A DNA stretch of 64,000 bases from Leifsonia sp. Root4 (GCF_001425085.1 NZ_LMDN01000001.1:404206-468205), one strand, 5' to 3'. Positions 1 through 9,879 are shown, numbered from the stretch's first letter. Translations and numbers: made by a program. Notes: a model not told the origin generated them from the sequence alone.

Positions 1-346
1 GGCCGGCTGCGGCGGTGGAGGTGCTCGCACGACGTGGTCCGCGCTTGGCGCGGGCCGGCTGCACTGCCGGAACCTCGTCAGCGACCGGAGCGGCGGCGGC
101 CGGAGCCTCGGCGACGACCGGGGCAGCGACCGGAGCGGCTGCGACCGGAGCGGCCGGAGCCTCGGCAGGAGCGGACGCCGCTGATGCCTGGGACTCGGTG
201 ATCGCGTCGACAAGCTCGCCCTTGCGGAGCTTGCCTGCTCCGCTGATGCCGAGCTCGTTCGCCAGAGCCTGGAGCTCGGCGACGCGCAGGGCGTTCAGTG
301 CGGTGCGGGTGTGGGCGCCGGTAGCGCCGGGTGTGACATCAGTCAT
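1..346 (-). CDS. rho: Transcription termination factor Rho, N-terminal part (cut by window edge)
   Basis: Only the first ~115 residues lie in the window. Residues about 14-52 form the SAP-like Rho N-terminal domain (TALNALRVAELQALANELG, then KLRKGELVDAI). From ~53 onward the chain becomes Ala/Pro/Val-rich with repeated PAAPVAAAPVAAP stretches and then a basic KRGPRR segment, the kind of insertion known in Rho of high-GC actinobacteria. The ATG at 346 has an AAGGACC ribosome site just upstream. It follows the threonine operon on the same strand, but 480 bp and a terminator hairpin separate them, so it is probably transcribed on its own. The RNA-binding and ATPase domains are outside the window. 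Confidence 0.9.
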   Translation of the reverse strand, partial: MTDVTPGATGAHTRTALNALRVAELQALANELGISGAGKLRKGELVDAITESQASAASAPAEAPAAPVAAAPVAAPVVAEAPAAAAPVADEVPAVQPARAKRGPRRASTSTAAAG

Positions 347-586
347 GGGGTTGTGGTCCTTCCGCCTGTGCACAACATGGGTGTGCCAGGGAGCTGATCG
401 TTCGAGCTTCTGAAAGCGAGTATCAAGAGAGATGACGCGCAGAGCAGTGGGCGCGAGCGGAAGCAATAGTTGCTAGAAATACACCGGGTTCTGGTTCGCT
501 GGTGAGCGTCGTTTACCGGGTGCGTTGTCAGCCTAGCACCCCGAACAGGGCGTTCCCGCACAACGCACCTCGCGCCACTCGCCGGC

Positions 587-631
587 GTGTCGCGAAGCGA
601 CACGAAAGGCGGCAGCCCATTTCCAAGGAAG
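587..631. repeat. Dispersed element A, copy 1
   Basis: Hairpin GTGTCGC-GAA-GCGACAC (587-603) followed by GAAAGGCGGCAGCCC (604-618) and a less conserved tail containing AAGGAA. The same hairpin plus 15-base tag recurs at about 45366-45412, 54021-54069 and 60686-60740. Confidence 0.75.
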
Positions 632-739
632 CCCACGAATCAGATACCGATGCTCGCCGCCATCTGCCAGACGCGCTTGAGCCTGACACCCTTGCGCCTC
701 ACACCAGTAGCTGCGAGAACTGACCGGTGGAGACGAGAC

Positions 740-777
740 GAGCGGATGCCGGCAGCGTGAGGCTGCGGCATCCGCTC
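740..777 (-). terminator. Terminator of the lysA-hom-thrC-thrB operon
   Basis: Arms GAGCGGATGCCG (740-751) and CGGCATCCGCTC (766-777) are perfect 12-bp inverted copies. On the minus strand the stem can be extended with GCAGC/GCTGC past a single bulged C, leaving a CTCAC loop. It lies about 50 bp past the thrB stop. There is no long T run. The arms are an inverted pair of the window-wide GGATGCCG octamer. Confidence 0.65.
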
Positions 778-829
778 GAATCTGCAACACGTGCAGTGTG
801 ACGAAAGGATCGGTGCTGGCTGATGTCAG

Positions 830-1813
830 CTAGCTGACGCTCAGCACCGTTCCCTTGACGTCGACGGCGAGCATGAGCGCCTGCCACGGGGTCTCCGCGT
901 GCTGCGCGACGAGCTCGGCCGCGATCAGGCGCTGGCTGGGGTCGCTCGCCAGCACCAGAATCGATGGACCAGCACCGGAGACGACGGCCGGAAGGCCCGC
1001 CTCACGCAGCAGCGAGATGAGACTGTTCGTCTCGGGCATCGCGGCCGCACGGTAGTTTTGGTGCAGTTTGTCTTCCGTGGCCGCGAGCAGCAGCTCCGGG
1101 CTCTGGATGAGGGCAGCGATCAGCAGCGCCGAGCGCGAGACGTTGAACACGGCGTCCTCGTGCGGCACCGACTCCGGCTGCAGGCTGCGGGCCAGCGCCG
1201 TCGACATCTCGGCCTCCGGCACGAAGACGACGGGAGAGACGCCGCGGTGCACCATCAGCTTCTTGTGCTGCGGGCCATCCGGCGTCACCCATGCGATTGT
1301 CAGCCCACCGAAGAGCGCGGGCGCGACGTTGTCCGGGTGCCCCTCGAGCTCGGTGGCCAGCACCAGTGCGTCGGCGTCGCTCATGTCGGCGATGCCGGAG
1401 AGCAGGCCGCGCGCGGCGATGACGCCGGCCGAGATGGCCGCGCCGGAGGATCCGAGGCCACGGCCGTGCGGAATCGTGTTGTGCGCCTCGAGGTGCAGCC
1501 CCGGCAGGGCGTAGCCGTAGTGCGCCAAGGCGTGCGCGATGGCCCGGACGACGAGGTGCGATTCATCGGTGGGCACCTCGCCGGCGCCGACTCCGCGGAC
1601 ATCGACGGAGACGCCGGGTGCCGCGGTTGCGGTCACGACGAGGTCGTCGTACTGGGCCAGCGCCAGGCCGAGGGTGTCGAAGCCGGGGCCGAGGTTCGCG
1701 GTGGTGGCCGGAACCTTGACCTCGACACGGCGGCCGTCGATGAGTGCGCCGAGTTCGGTCAGCGGAGTGCTCCGCTGCGCGTTCCCGGCGCCAGGCATGT
1801 CGCCGCTGGTCAT
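830..1813 (-). CDS. thrB: Homoserine kinase
   Basis: Phosphorylates L-homoserine with ATP to O-phosphohomoserine, the substrate of threonine synthase; cytosolic. 327 residues, close to the family length (~300-320). GHMP-kinase hallmarks are visible: VPATTANLGPGFD at 34-46, the phosphate loop PHGRGLGSSGAA at 115-126 and SGAGPSILVLA near the C terminus. The ATG at 1813 overlaps the thrC stop as ATGA, which decides the start over the longer open frame; an in-frame ATG five codons later (MPGAGN) is an alternative. Last gene of the lysA-hom-thrC-thrB operon. Confidence 0.95.
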   Translation of the reverse strand: MTSGDMPGAGNAQRSTPLTELGALIDGRRVEVKVPATTANLGPGFDTLGLALAQYDDLVVTATAAPGVSVDVRGVGAGEVPTDESHLVVRAIAHALAHYGYALPGLHLEAHNTIPHGRGLGSSGAAISAGVIAARGLLSGIADMSDADALVLATELEGHPDNVAPALFGGLTIAWVTPDGPQHKKLMVHRGVSPVVFVPEAEMSTALARSLQPESVPHEDAVFNVSRSALLIAALIQSPELLLAATEDKLHQNYRAAAMPETNSLISLLREAGLPAVVSGAGPSILVLASDPSQRLIAAELVAQHAETPWQALMLAVDVKGTVLSVS

Positions 1814-2907
1814 GCCTTGGCCAGGCCGAGCACGCCGGCGATCTCTGCGGTGTCGACCGGCACGATCGTGGGCTGGACGGCAGAGCCGTCTGCGGTCTGC
1901 AGGGCCCACTGCGGGTCCTTCAGGCCGTGGCCGGTGACCGTGAGCACGACGGTGGCGCCGGCGGGGATCTTGCCGGCATCCGCCTGCTCGAGCAGACCGG
2001 CGACGCTGATGGCGGAGGCGGGCTCAACGAAGATGCCCACCTCGCCGGCGAGGATGCGGTATGCCTCGAGGATGCGGGCGTCGTCAATGGCGCCGAAGTA
2101 GCCGTTGCTGACCTCGCGCGCGTTCAGGGCGAGCTCCCACGATGCGGGGTTGCCGATGCGGATGGCGCTGGCGATCGTCTCGGGGTTCTTGACGACGTGG
2201 CCGAGCACGAGCGGCGCGGAGCCGGCGGCCTGGAAGCCGAACATGCGGGGCAGCTTGGTGGTCGCGCCGCGCTCGAGCTCTTCGCTGTAGCCGCGGAAGT
2301 ACGCGGTGTAGTTGCCGGCGTTGCCGACGGGAACGATGTGGAAGTCCGGGGCATCCCCGAGCACCTCAACGACCTCGAATGCCGCCGTCTTCTGGCCCTC
2401 GATGCGGTCGGGGTTGACCGAGTTCACCAGGTGCACCGGGTAGTTGGCCGCGAGGTCGCGGGCGATGTCGAGGCAGTCATCGAAGTTGCCCTGCACCTGC
2501 AACAGCTGCGCGTTGTGCACGACGGCCTGGCTGAGCTTGCCCATGGCGATCTTGCCCTCAGGCACCAGCACCGCTGCGGTGATGCCCGCGTGGGTGGCGT
2601 AGGCGGCGGCGGATGCCGAGGTGTTGCCGGTGGACGCGCAGATGACGGCCTTGGCTCCGGCCTCGACGGCCTTCGAGATGGCCATGGTCATGCCGCGGTC
2701 CTTGAACGAACCGGTCGGGTTCATTCCCTCGAACTTGACCCACACCTTGGCTCCGGTGCGGGCGGAGAGCGCCGCGGCCGGGATGAGCGGGGTTCCACCC
2801 TCACCCAGGGTGATGACGGGGGTGGCGTCCGTCACATTCAGGCGGTCCGCGTATTCACGCAGCACGCCGCGCCATTGCCGTGAAGTGGGGCTGGGCTGGG
2901 CGTTCAT
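1810..2907 (-). CDS. thrC: Threonine synthase
   Basis: PLP enzyme converting O-phosphohomoserine to L-threonine. 365 residues, the short form usual in actinobacteria. The PLP lysine lies in GSFKDRGM (K69), and the phosphate-binding loop in ASTGNTSASAAAYA (~91-104). Substrate-binding segments NSVNPDRIEGQKTAAFEV and VGNAGNYTAYFRGY are intact. The ATG overlaps the hom stop and the TGA overlaps the thrB start (both ATGA), so translation is probably coupled along the operon. Confidence 0.96.
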   Translation of the reverse strand: MNAQPSPTSRQWRGVLREYADRLNVTDATPVITLGEGGTPLIPAAALSARTGAKVWVKFEGMNPTGSFKDRGMTMAISKAVEAGAKAVICASTGNTSASAAAYATHAGITAAVLVPEGKIAMGKLSQAVVHNAQLLQVQGNFDDCLDIARDLAANYPVHLVNSVNPDRIEGQKTAAFEVVEVLGDAPDFHIVPVGNAGNYTAYFRGYSEELERGATTKLPRMFGFQAAGSAPLVLGHVVKNPETIASAIRIGNPASWELALNAREVSNGYFGAIDDARILEAYRILAGEVGIFVEPASAISVAGLLEQADAGKIPAGATVVLTVTGHGLKDPQWALQTADGSAVQPTIVPVDTAEIAGVLGLAKA

Positions 2908-4220
2908 GGGCGCTGGGCTCCTTCAACTCTGATGACGGATGCGACGGATGTCACAACACTGTTTGACGACAGGGCGTCGACCGTTGCGGCGAGGGCCGCT
3001 TCGGGGGCTTTGTGGGTTCCGATCACAAGGGTAGCCGTGCCGGAGTCGCCGCGGACCGACTGCTCGACGAGCTCGACCGAGACACCGTGCTCGGCGAAGA
3101 CGCCGGCGATCGTTGCGAGAACACCGGGCTCATCGGCGACCTCGAGGCTCACGGAGTAGCGGGTGCTCACGCTGCCGATGTCGAGGATCGGCAGTTCGGA
3201 GTGGGTGGACTCACCGAGGCCAGGACCGCCCGCGACGTGGCGGCGGCCGAGCGAGACGAGGTCGCCGAGCACCGCGGATGCCGTCTCGACTCCCCCGGCG
3301 CCCGCTCCGTAGAACATCAGGCTGCCGGCGGACTCCGCCTCGACGAAGACGGCGTTGTTGGCACCGCGCACGGCGGCCAGCGGGTGTTCGCGCGGAACCA
3401 TGGCCGGGTGCACGCGGGCCGAGACGCCCTCCGCGCCGGTGACCGGGTCGGTGACCCGCTCGCAGACGGCGAGGAGCTTGACGACGTAGCCGGCCTTCTG
3501 GGCGGAGGCGATCTGTTCGGCAGAGACCTCTGTGATGCCCTCGCGGTAGACCGATTCGATCGGAACCGTGGTGTGGAAGGCGAGGCCGGCGAGGATCGCG
3601 GCCTTCTGCGCCGCGTCGAAGCCGCCGATGTCTGCGGTCGGGTCGGCCTCGGCGTAGCCCAGCTCCGTCGCCGTGGCGAGGGCATCCTCGAGCGTCGCTC
3701 CGGTCGAGTCCATCTGGTCGAGGATGAAGTTCGTCGTTCCGTTGACGATGCCGAGGATGCGGCGCACGGTGTCGCCGGCGAGGCTGTCGCGCAGCGGTCG
3801 GATGATCGGGATCGCGCCGCCGACGGCCGCCTCGTAGTTGAGCTGGGCGCCGACCTGCTCGGCCAGCGCGAACAGCTCGGGTCCGTGTGTCGCGAGCAAC
3901 GCCTTGTTGGCGGTGACGACGTCGGCTCCCGAGCTGAGCGCCTGCAGGATCAGGGTGCGGGCCGGCTCGATGCCGCCCATCAGCTCGATCACGACGTCGG
4001 CGCCGAGGATCAGGGACTCGGCATCCGTGGTGAAGAGCTCCTTCGGGAGGTCGACGGTGCGCGTCGCGTTGACGTCTCGCACGGCGATGCCGACGAGTTC
4101 GAGCTTGGCGCCGACGCGCAGGGCGAGCTCCTCCTGCTCCTCGAGCAGCAGGCGGGCGACCTGGGCGCCGACGGAGCCGCCGCCCAGCAGGGCGACGCGC
4201 AGGGAACGGTAGGCGATCAT
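2904..4220 (-). CDS. hom: Homoserine dehydrogenase
   Basis: NAD(P)H-dependent reduction of aspartate semialdehyde to homoserine, the branch point to threonine and methionine (metX and metY lie at 47.5-50.5 kb). 438 residues. Dinucleotide fold VALLGGGSVGAQ at 9-20, catalytic-domain segment TNKALLATHGPELFALA, and NGTTNFIL. A C-terminal ACT domain begins near residue 350 (YSVSLEVADEPGVLATIAGVF) and is the usual site of feedback control by threonine. Linked by ATGA overlaps to lysA upstream and thrC downstream. Confidence 0.96.
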   Translation of the reverse strand: MIAYRSLRVALLGGGSVGAQVARLLLEEQEELALRVGAKLELVGIAVRDVNATRTVDLPKELFTTDAESLILGADVVIELMGGIEPARTLILQALSSGADVVTANKALLATHGPELFALAEQVGAQLNYEAAVGGAIPIIRPLRDSLAGDTVRRILGIVNGTTNFILDQMDSTGATLEDALATATELGYAEADPTADIGGFDAAQKAAILAGLAFHTTVPIESVYREGITEVSAEQIASAQKAGYVVKLLAVCERVTDPVTGAEGVSARVHPAMVPREHPLAAVRGANNAVFVEAESAGSLMFYGAGAGGVETASAVLGDLVSLGRRHVAGGPGLGESTHSELPILDIGSVSTRYSVSLEVADEPGVLATIAGVFAEHGVSVELVEQSVRGDSGTATLVIGTHKAPEAALAATVDALSSNSVVTSVASVIRVEGAQRP

Positions 4221-5656
4221 CGGATGCGCTCCTCGGTGGTTGTTGAAGTGGGCGCGACACCGGTGTCGCGGGCCAGAAGGTCGGTCTCGGTCTCGCCTCG
4301 GACGATCACGCGGGCGACGCCGCCCCGCACGGCAACGACGGGCGGGCGACCGAGATAGTTGTAGTTGCTCGCGAGCGAGAAGCAGTAGGCGCCGGTCGCG
4401 GCGACGGCGAGCAGATCGCCTGGGGTCACGTCGCCGGGCAGGTAGTCGGCGTCGACGACGATGTCGCCGGACTCGCAGTGCTTGCCGGCCACCCGCACGA
4501 GGCGCGGCTGTGCCGCAGGCGCCCGATTGGCCACCCGCACCGTGTAGTCGGCATCGTAGAGCGCAGGGCGGGCGTTGTCGCTCATGCCGCCGTCGACACT
4601 CACGTAGAGCCGGGTGACGTCGTCATCGGCGTTCGACGCGGCGTCCGGAACCGTCACCTGCTTGGTCGTGCCGACCTCGTACAGCGTGATGCCGCCAGGG
4701 CCGACGATGGAGCGGCCGGGCTCGATCGCGATGTGCGGCAGCGGGATCTGCAGCCGCGCACACTCGGCGGCGACGGCCGCGGCCATGCCGGCGGCGAGCT
4801 CCTCGAGCGGGGTCGGGGTGTCTGCAGCGGTGTAGGCGATGCCGAAGCCGCCGCCGAGGTTGAGCTCGGGAACGGGGCCGTCGGCCAGCAGCTCGGCGTG
4901 CAGGGAGAGCAGTCGGGCCGCCGACTCGGCGAAACCGGCCGCGTCGAAGATCTGCGAGCCGATGTGGCAATGGAGACCGCGGAAGTCGAGGCTGTCGTGC
5001 GCGCGGATGGCGGCGACGAGCTCCGCTGCATCGGAGAGCGTGATGCCGAACTTCTGGTCCTCGTGGGAGGTCGCCAGGAACTCGTGGGTGTGCGCGTGCA
5101 CGCCGCTGTTGACGCGCAGGCGCACGGCCTGGGTACGGCCGAGTCGCGTGGCGGCCGCCGCGACGCGCTCGATCTCGATCGCGCTGTCGATCACGATGGT
5201 GCCGAGCCCGAGGCCGACGGCGCGTTCGATTTCGGCGAGCGACTTGTTGTTGCCGTGGAAACCGAGCTGGGCGGCATCCGCGCCACCGGCCAGGGCGACG
5301 GCGAGTTCGCCGCCGCTGCAGACGTCGATGCGGAGGCCGGCGCCCAGAACCCAGCCGACGACGGCGGTGCTGAGGAACGCCTTGCCTGCGTAGTAGACGG
5401 AGACGGTGGTTCCGACGGCGGCGAACGCGGCCTCGAATGTTACGCGCAGGTGCTCCGCGCGGGCTCGGACGTCGTCTTCGTCGAAGACGTAGAGCGGGGT
5501 GCCGAACTGGGCGGCCAGCTCGGTTGCGCTGACGCCGGCGACGCTGATCTCACCGCTCGCGGTGCGCTCGGAGTTCTGCGGCCAGATGGCTGGATCGAGT
5601 GCGTTGGCGTCGACCGGAACGGTCAGCCAATCGGGGGCAAGGGCGAATATGGCCAC
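4217..5656 (-). CDS. lysA: Diaminopimelate decarboxylase
   Basis: PLP-dependent decarboxylation of meso-diaminopimelate to L-lysine. 479 residues from a GTG at 5656, which has GTGAGG about 7 bases upstream; the open frame runs further up, but without a ribosome site. Fold-type III alanine-racemase-like barrel: PLP lysine in VYYAGKAF (K92), HCHIGSQIFD, the glycine-rich LNLGGGFGIAYT phosphate loop, and CESGDIVVDADYLP in the C-terminal domain. First gene of the four-gene aspartate-family operon; its stop overlaps the hom start. Confidence 0.95.
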   Translation of the reverse strand: MAIFALAPDWLTVPVDANALDPAIWPQNSERTASGEISVAGVSATELAAQFGTPLYVFDEDDVRARAEHLRVTFEAAFAAVGTTVSVYYAGKAFLSTAVVGWVLGAGLRIDVCSGGELAVALAGGADAAQLGFHGNNKSLAEIERAVGLGLGTIVIDSAIEIERVAAAATRLGRTQAVRLRVNSGVHAHTHEFLATSHEDQKFGITLSDAAELVAAIRAHDSLDFRGLHCHIGSQIFDAAGFAESAARLLSLHAELLADGPVPELNLGGGFGIAYTAADTPTPLEELAAGMAAAVAAECARLQIPLPHIAIEPGRSIVGPGGITLYEVGTTKQVTVPDAASNADDDVTRLYVSVDGGMSDNARPALYDADYTVRVANRAPAAQPRLVRVAGKHCESGDIVVDADYLPGDVTPGDLLAVAATGAYCFSLASNYNYLGRPPVVAVRGGVARVIVRGETETDLLARDTGVAPTSTTTEERIR

Positions 5657-5808
5657 GGTGAAGACCTCACGAAGAGAACGAGTGGGAGTCACACTGCGCG
5701 GCGAGCGAACCCGGATTGGTCCCTGAAGCCAGCAAACAGACAACGCCGCCGACGGTGGGGCGAGGTACCGCAAATACTAGCGAGAACAGCGTGGCCCCAG
5801 CGAATCGG

Positions 5809-6621
5809 TTACGGCGTGCAACTCCCGAGGGTCCTCAGCGTGTTCTCGTCGATCACGAGATCGGCCGCGGCGAGGCGCACCGTTGCGCTGTCGGGGGCGA
5901 CGTCGATATCGGCGACCTCGACGCCCTCCGGCAGGTACTGCGCCGTGCAGATGCTCACCGGCTCAGAGCCGACGATCATCTCGACGAGATTGCTGAGGTC
6001 GAGGTTGCCCCCGCCCGCCGTGACATCGGCGCCCGTCGGGGTGACGAGCACGTGGTCGCCGGCCGCCTCGAGCTCGCCGGTGACCCGGTAGCCGACGGTG
6101 AAGCCGAAGAAGGTCGCGGATGCCGCGTAACTCAGTTCGCCATCGCCGAGCTGCACGGCCGAATTCGGCGCCGTGCGCTCGATCAGCTGGTTGAGCGCGT
6201 CCTCGCTGAGGGTCGCCGTGCCGCTCAGCGCGGTGACGGGCTGAGTGCCGTCGACGGGGAAGCCGGTGGCGTGCAGGGTGACATCGGCCGGGATGCCGTC
6301 GAGGACGGAATCGGGGGCCTCGATCGTGATGTCATCGAAGCTGCCGCCGAGATACTGCGCGATCACGCTGGTGCCGCCGATCGTGACGGTCGGGGTGGCC
6401 GTGACGTTCTCGGGGAGCTGGCCGACGATCTCCTCTGCGACGCGCTGTTCTGCGATGCCGCGGACGATCGCGTCGACGACGAAGAAGAGCCCGACGAGCG
6501 CGGCGATGCCGACGACGACGCTCAACACGATCACGAGCGGTCGGCGGCTGCGCGTCGCGCCACCGGTGCCCGCCTCGGCCGGCGTCAGCATGTCGTGACC
6601 CGCATTGTTTCCCCCAGACAT
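5809..6621 (-). CDS. DUF2993 (LmeA-like) membrane-anchored protein
   Basis: 270 residues: a short polar N terminus, one membrane segment (~28-50, PLVIVLSVVVGIAALVGLFFVVD), then an external beta-rich DUF2993 domain. The mycobacterial relative LmeA binds phospholipid in the periplasm and is tied to lipomannan assembly; that role here is inference. Start choice: the ATG at 6621 has GGGGGAGG at good spacing; an ATG at 6639 (MSGGGTMSGG) has none. The duplicated MSGG coding comes from a repeat of ATGTCTGGGGGA. Lies 22 bp past the argS stop, so probably co-transcribed with it. Confidence 0.8.
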   Translation of the reverse strand: MSGGNNAGHDMLTPAEAGTGGATRSRRPLVIVLSVVVGIAALVGLFFVVDAIVRGIAEQRVAEEIVGQLPENVTATPTVTIGGTSVIAQYLGGSFDDITIEAPDSVLDGIPADVTLHATGFPVDGTQPVTALSGTATLSEDALNQLIERTAPNSAVQLGDGELSYAASATFFGFTVGYRVTGELEAAGDHVLVTPTGADVTAGGGNLDLSNLVEMIVGSEPVSICTAQYLPEGVEVADIDVAPDSATVRLAAADLVIDENTLRTLGSCTP

Positions 6622-6643
6622 CGTGCCTCCCCCAGACATCGTG

Positions 6644-8341
6644 TTACATCCGTTCCGGTGCGCTGACCCCGAGCAGGCCCAGGCCGTTCTTGATGACCTG
6701 GCCGGTGGCATCGTTCAGCCAGAGCCGGGTGCGGTGCACATCGCCGACCGGCTCCTCGCCGAGCGGGATGACGCGGCAGTTGTCGTACCAGCGGTGGTAG
6801 AGGCCGGCCAGCTCTTCGATGTAGCGGGCGACCCGGTGCGGCTCGCGCAGATCGGCGGCCTGCCGCACGATCCGGGGGAACTCCTGCAGCCCGCCGAGCA
6901 GCGCCGATTCGGTCTCGTGGTCGAGCAGTTCGGGGACGAAGGCGCTGCGGTCGACGCCGGAGCCCTTCGCGTTGCGGGCGACGGAGCAGGTGCGGGCGTG
7001 GGCGTACTGCACGTAGAAGACCGGGTTGTCGTTGGTGCGGCGCTGCAGGATCTCCGGGTCGATCGTGAGCGGGGAGTCTGCCGGGTAGCGCCCGAGCGTG
7101 TACCGCAGCGCGTCGGTGCCGAGCCAGGCCTGCAGGTCGTCGAGCTCGATGATGTTGCCCGCACGCTTGGAGAGCTTGGCTCCGTTGATGCTGACGAGCT
7201 GCCCGATCAGCACCTCAACGTCCTTCTCGGGGTCGTCTCCCGCGGCACCGGCGAGGGCCTTCAAGCGGTGCACGTAGCCGTGGTGGTCGGCGCCGAGCAG
7301 GTAGATCTTGTGTTGGAAGCCGCGGTCGCCCTTGTTGAGGTAGTAGGCGGCATCCGCGGCGAAGTAGGTGTAGATGCCGTTGCCACGACGGATGACGCGG
7401 TCCTTGTCATCGCCGAAGTCGGTCGTGCGCACCCACACGGCGTCGTCCTCGTCGTAGACGTGGCCCTGGGCGCGCAGCCGCTCGACGGCGGTGTCGATGT
7501 CGGAGACGCCGTCGGCGTCGGCCGTGTGCAGGGTGCGCTCGCTGGTCCAGACATCGAACTGCACGTTGAAGCGGTCGAGCGAGGCCTTGATCTCGGCCAG
7601 CTGCAGCTCGTAGGCGATCTCGGTGGCCGTATGCAGCGCGATGGCATCATCGAGTTCGAGCAGCTTGGGCTCGCGGGCGAGCACCTGCTCGGCCAGCGTG
7701 GCGATATACGCGCCGGGGTAGCCGCCCTCAGGTGTCGGCTCGCCCTTGGCCGCGGCGAGAACGGATGCGCCGAAGTTCTGCATCTGGTTGCCGGCGTCGT
7801 TGATGTAGTACTCGTTGGCGACCGTGGCGCCCGCAGCGCGCAGCACGCGGCCGATCGAGTCGCCGAGCGCCGCCCAGCGGGTGTGACCGATGTGCAGCGG
7901 ACCGGTCGGGTTCGCCGAGACGAACTCGAGGTTGATGGTGCTGCCGACGAGGGCATCGCTCCGGCCGTAGTCCGCTCCGGCCTCGACGATGCGCTGGGCG
8001 AGCACTCCGGCGGCGGCCGCGTCGATGCGGAAGTTGATGAAGCCGGGGCCGGCGACATCGGCGCTGGCGATGCCGTCGATTCCGGCGGCGGCCGCGGCGA
8101 TCTCTGTGGCGAGCTCGCGCGGGTTCACGCCGAGCGGCTTGGCGAGCTTCATGGCGATGTTGGACGCCCAGTCGCCGTGCTCGCGGTTCTTCGGGCGCTC
8201 GAGCACGACATCGGCCGCGCTGAGCGCCGGGGCGGCATCCGCTGTATTCTCGCCGCTGTTCTCGCTGCCGCGCTCGCGTCGGGCGTCGACGATGGTCTGA
8301 ACGATGCCGACGAGGGACTGGGAGAGTTCTGCGGGAGTCAC
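6644..8341 (-). CDS. argS: Arginyl-tRNA synthetase
   Basis: Class I synthetase charging tRNA-Arg; a tRNA-Arg(CCG) gene lies 0.75 kb away. 565 residues from a GTG at 8341 ([12 protein letters not shown]); the upstream open frame is Arg-rich noise. HIGH signature in [11 protein letters not shown], and a KMSKS-equivalent [10 protein letters not shown]-terminal DALR anticodon-binding domain begins near residue 455 and ends in [11 protein letters not shown], with the conserved terminal RM. The ribosome site is weak. Divergent from the lipoprotein gene at 8387, only 45 bp away, so both promoters share this gap. Confidence 0.95.
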   Translation of the reverse strand: MTPAELSQSLVGIVQTIVDARRERGSENSGENTADAAPALSAADVVLERPKNREHGDWASNIAMKLAKPLGVNPRELATEIAAAAAGIDGIASADVAGPGFINFRIDAAAAGVLAQRIVEAGADYGRSDALVGSTINLEFVSANPTGPLHIGHTRWAALGDSIGRVLRAAGATVANEYYINDAGNQMQNFGASVLAAAKGEPTPEGGYPGAYIATLAEQVLAREPKLLELDDAIALHTATEIAYELQLAEIKASLDRFNVQFDVWTSERTLHTADADGVSDIDTAVERLRAQGHVYDEDDAVWVRTTDFGDDKDRVIRRGNGIYTYFAADAAYYLNKGDRGFQHKIYLLGADHHGYVHRLKALAGAAGDDPEKDVEVLIGQLVSINGAKLSKRAGNIIELDDLQAWLGTDALRYTLGRYPADSPLTIDPEILQRRTNDNPVFYVQYAHARTCSVARNAKGSGVDRSAFVPELLDHETESALLGGLQEFPRIVRQAADLREPHRVARYIEELAGLYHRWYDNCRVIPLGEEPVGDVHRTRLWLNDATGQVIKNGLGLLGVSAPERM

Positions 8342-8386
8342 GAGGCTCAATCTTAGTCGCGCCCTCTGATTGCTAAAGTCGCCTAC

Positions 8387-9025
8387 ATGCCTCTTGTCTC
8401 CACTGCCGCTGGCCGCGCCCGCTCGCGCTCTGTTCTCACCGTCGGATCCCTCGCGCTCCTGGCCGTCATCGGCTTCTCCGGCTGCGCTGCCGAGGCGAGC
8501 CCGAGCCCGGATCCGAGCGCATCGGCCACCGCAGAGCCGACGGATGCCCCGAGCACGGAGCCGACGGCCCAGCCGACCGAGACGGCCGTGCCCGGCACAC
8601 CGATCACGCTCAGCTGCGACGAGCTGCTCACGCCGCAGGACATCTACGACTTCAACCCGAATGTCAGCACCGACCCCGGCTTCGTGCCCGCGGAGGGGTC
8701 GCTCGCCGCCGCAGCGGTTGCCGACAGCGGCATCGCCTGCGGCTACCTGCACCAGACCAGCGGCGAGCTGATGAACTTCGCCCTCTCGCAGCCGAGCCCG
8801 GAGCAGCTCACGCTGGCGCTGAACGCCGCGGCCACGGCGAGCCAGCCCGTTCCGACCTACGGCGCTCCCCCCGCCGTGACCGGATTCTTCCGAGTCGTCG
8901 GTGGCGCGGGCGAGGTGCAGGTGTTCACTCCGACGTACTGGCTGACCGCGAGTTCCACCATGTTCTTCGAGCCGGGCGACGCTGACACGCTGGTGCGCGC
9001 GGCGCTCTCCCACCTGCCGCAGTAG
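8387..9025 (+). CDS. Secreted lipoprotein of unknown function
   Basis: 212 residues. Signal peptide with positive N region, hydrophobic core [10 protein letters not shown] and lipobox ending at C33 (GFSGC), so likely lipid-anchored outside. A Pro/Ser/Thr/Ala linker (~38-73) leads to a globular domain beginning [18 protein letters not shown] with three cysteines or so (CDELL, IACGY). I do not recognise the domain. The leader before the ATG is very short, so promoter and start overlap the argS start region. Confidence 0.75.
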   Translation: MPLVSTAAGRARSRSVLTVGSLALLAVIGFSGCAAEASPSPDPSASATAEPTDAPSTEPTAQPTETAVPGTPITLSCDELLTPQDIYDFNPNVSTDPGFVPAEGSLAAAAVADSGIACGYLHQTSGELMNFALSQPSPEQLTLALNAAATASQPVPTYGAPPAVTGFFRVVGGAGEVQVFTPTYWLTASSTMFFEPGDADTLVRAALSHLPQ

Positions 9026-9091
9026 CCCGTCGGGCCGGGCGGCCGGCCGTGGTCTCGCCGGCCCGCCCGAATGGGGTAATCTCGTTCAAGC

Positions 9092-9164
9092 GCCTCCGTA
9101 GCTCAGGGGATAGAGCGCCGGTTTCCGGTACCGAAGGTCGGGGGTTCGAATCCCTCCGGGGGCA
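9092..9164 (+). tRNA. tRNA-Arg, anticodon CCG
   Basis: Full cloverleaf without encoded CCA: acceptor GCCTCCG pairs with CGGGGGC (9157-9163); D arm GCTC...GAGC (9101-9116); anticodon stem CCGGT/ACCGA with one mismatched outer pair, anticodon CCG at 9125-9127; T arm GGGGG-TTCGAAT-CCCTC (9140-9156); discriminator A at 9164. Reads the CGG codon. Confidence 0.95.
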
Positions 9165-9290
9165 CAAGCACGAAGCGGTTCACGACAGTGGGCCGCTTTC
9201 GTCGTTAACGCACCCACTCGCCAGCGAGTGTGCAGGATCCGGCGGATCTGAACATTCTCTGGCGAGCGGATGAGGCGTTGCGGGCTTCGT

Positions 9291-9725
9291 CTAGAAGACG
9301 AACATCTGGCCGAGCACGAGAATCAGGATGATGAACACCGCGATGATGGCGCCCGCGATCGCAAGGCCCCTGGAGCTGAGCTTGGCGATGCCGAAGCCGA
9401 CGAGGAACGGCAGCGAGACGATGAGCAACACCATCAGCCACCAGAACAGCGAGTAGCCGAACTGCGAGGCCTCCTCGAGCCGCCCGCCGAAGAGCTTCTG
9501 CGAGGTCGGGTGCGTTGCGAAGGCCCACGCCGCCGACAGCGGGAACGCAATCAGGACCGCGACGATCAGGCCCGCGAACGCACCCCAGAGTCCCTGCTTG
9601 CTCCGCATGCTCTCGGTGTCGGCGAGGGTCTCCTCGTGGTGACTGGCGTTGCTACGGCTGGCGGTGCTGCGGCCGCTGTTGTTGTGGCTGGTGTTGTGGT
9701 TTCGGTTGGATTTGCTGCTGGACAT
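9291..9725 (-). CDS. Small membrane protein of unknown function
   Basis: 144 residues. The first ~45 are hydrophilic and low-complexity (Ser, Asn, His, Arg; NRNHNTSHNNSG), followed by three predicted membrane segments: WGAFAGLIVAVLIAFPLSAAW, FWWLMVLLIVSLPFLVGFGIA and LAIAGAIIAVFIILILVLGQM. No family recognised. It stands alone between the tRNA and the GH1 gene on the opposite strand. ATG start with a usable upstream purine stretch (GCAAGGAATCC). Confidence 0.65.
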   Translation of the reverse strand: MSSSKSNRNHNTSHNNSGRSTASRSNASHHEETLADTESMRSKQGLWGAFAGLIVAVLIAFPLSAAWAFATHPTSQKLFGGRLEEASQFGYSLFWWLMVLLIVSLPFLVGFGIAKLSSRGLAIAGAIIAVFIILILVLGQMFVF

Positions 9726-9879
9726 CGGATTCCTTGCAGTAGAGGCCCCGTGGAGCTGTGCTCTCCGCGGACGCGAACGGGCGAAACGGTGATGAGCGGC
9801 GGGCCGCCATAATTCGAAACTCTAGCGGCGCATGGCGCCCGAGGGCCACGGACAGCGCGAGGTCGCACAAAAACAAATG

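Larger units (their letters stand above)
347..829. other. Intergenic region between thrB and rho
   Basis: This 483-bp stretch has no convincing gene; the short open frames in it lack ribosome sites and family resemblance. It holds the leader of rho (on the minus strand), one copy of dispersed element A (587-631) and the terminator of the threonine operon (740-777). Confidence 0.6.

Noticed and set aside
899-4358. Long plus-strand open frames opposite hom-thrC-thrB (e.g. 899-2101, 1744-2883, 3012-4358)
   Set aside because: They mirror known genes on the minus strand, are Gly/Arg/Asp-rich without domains, and are expected in 69% G+C DNA.
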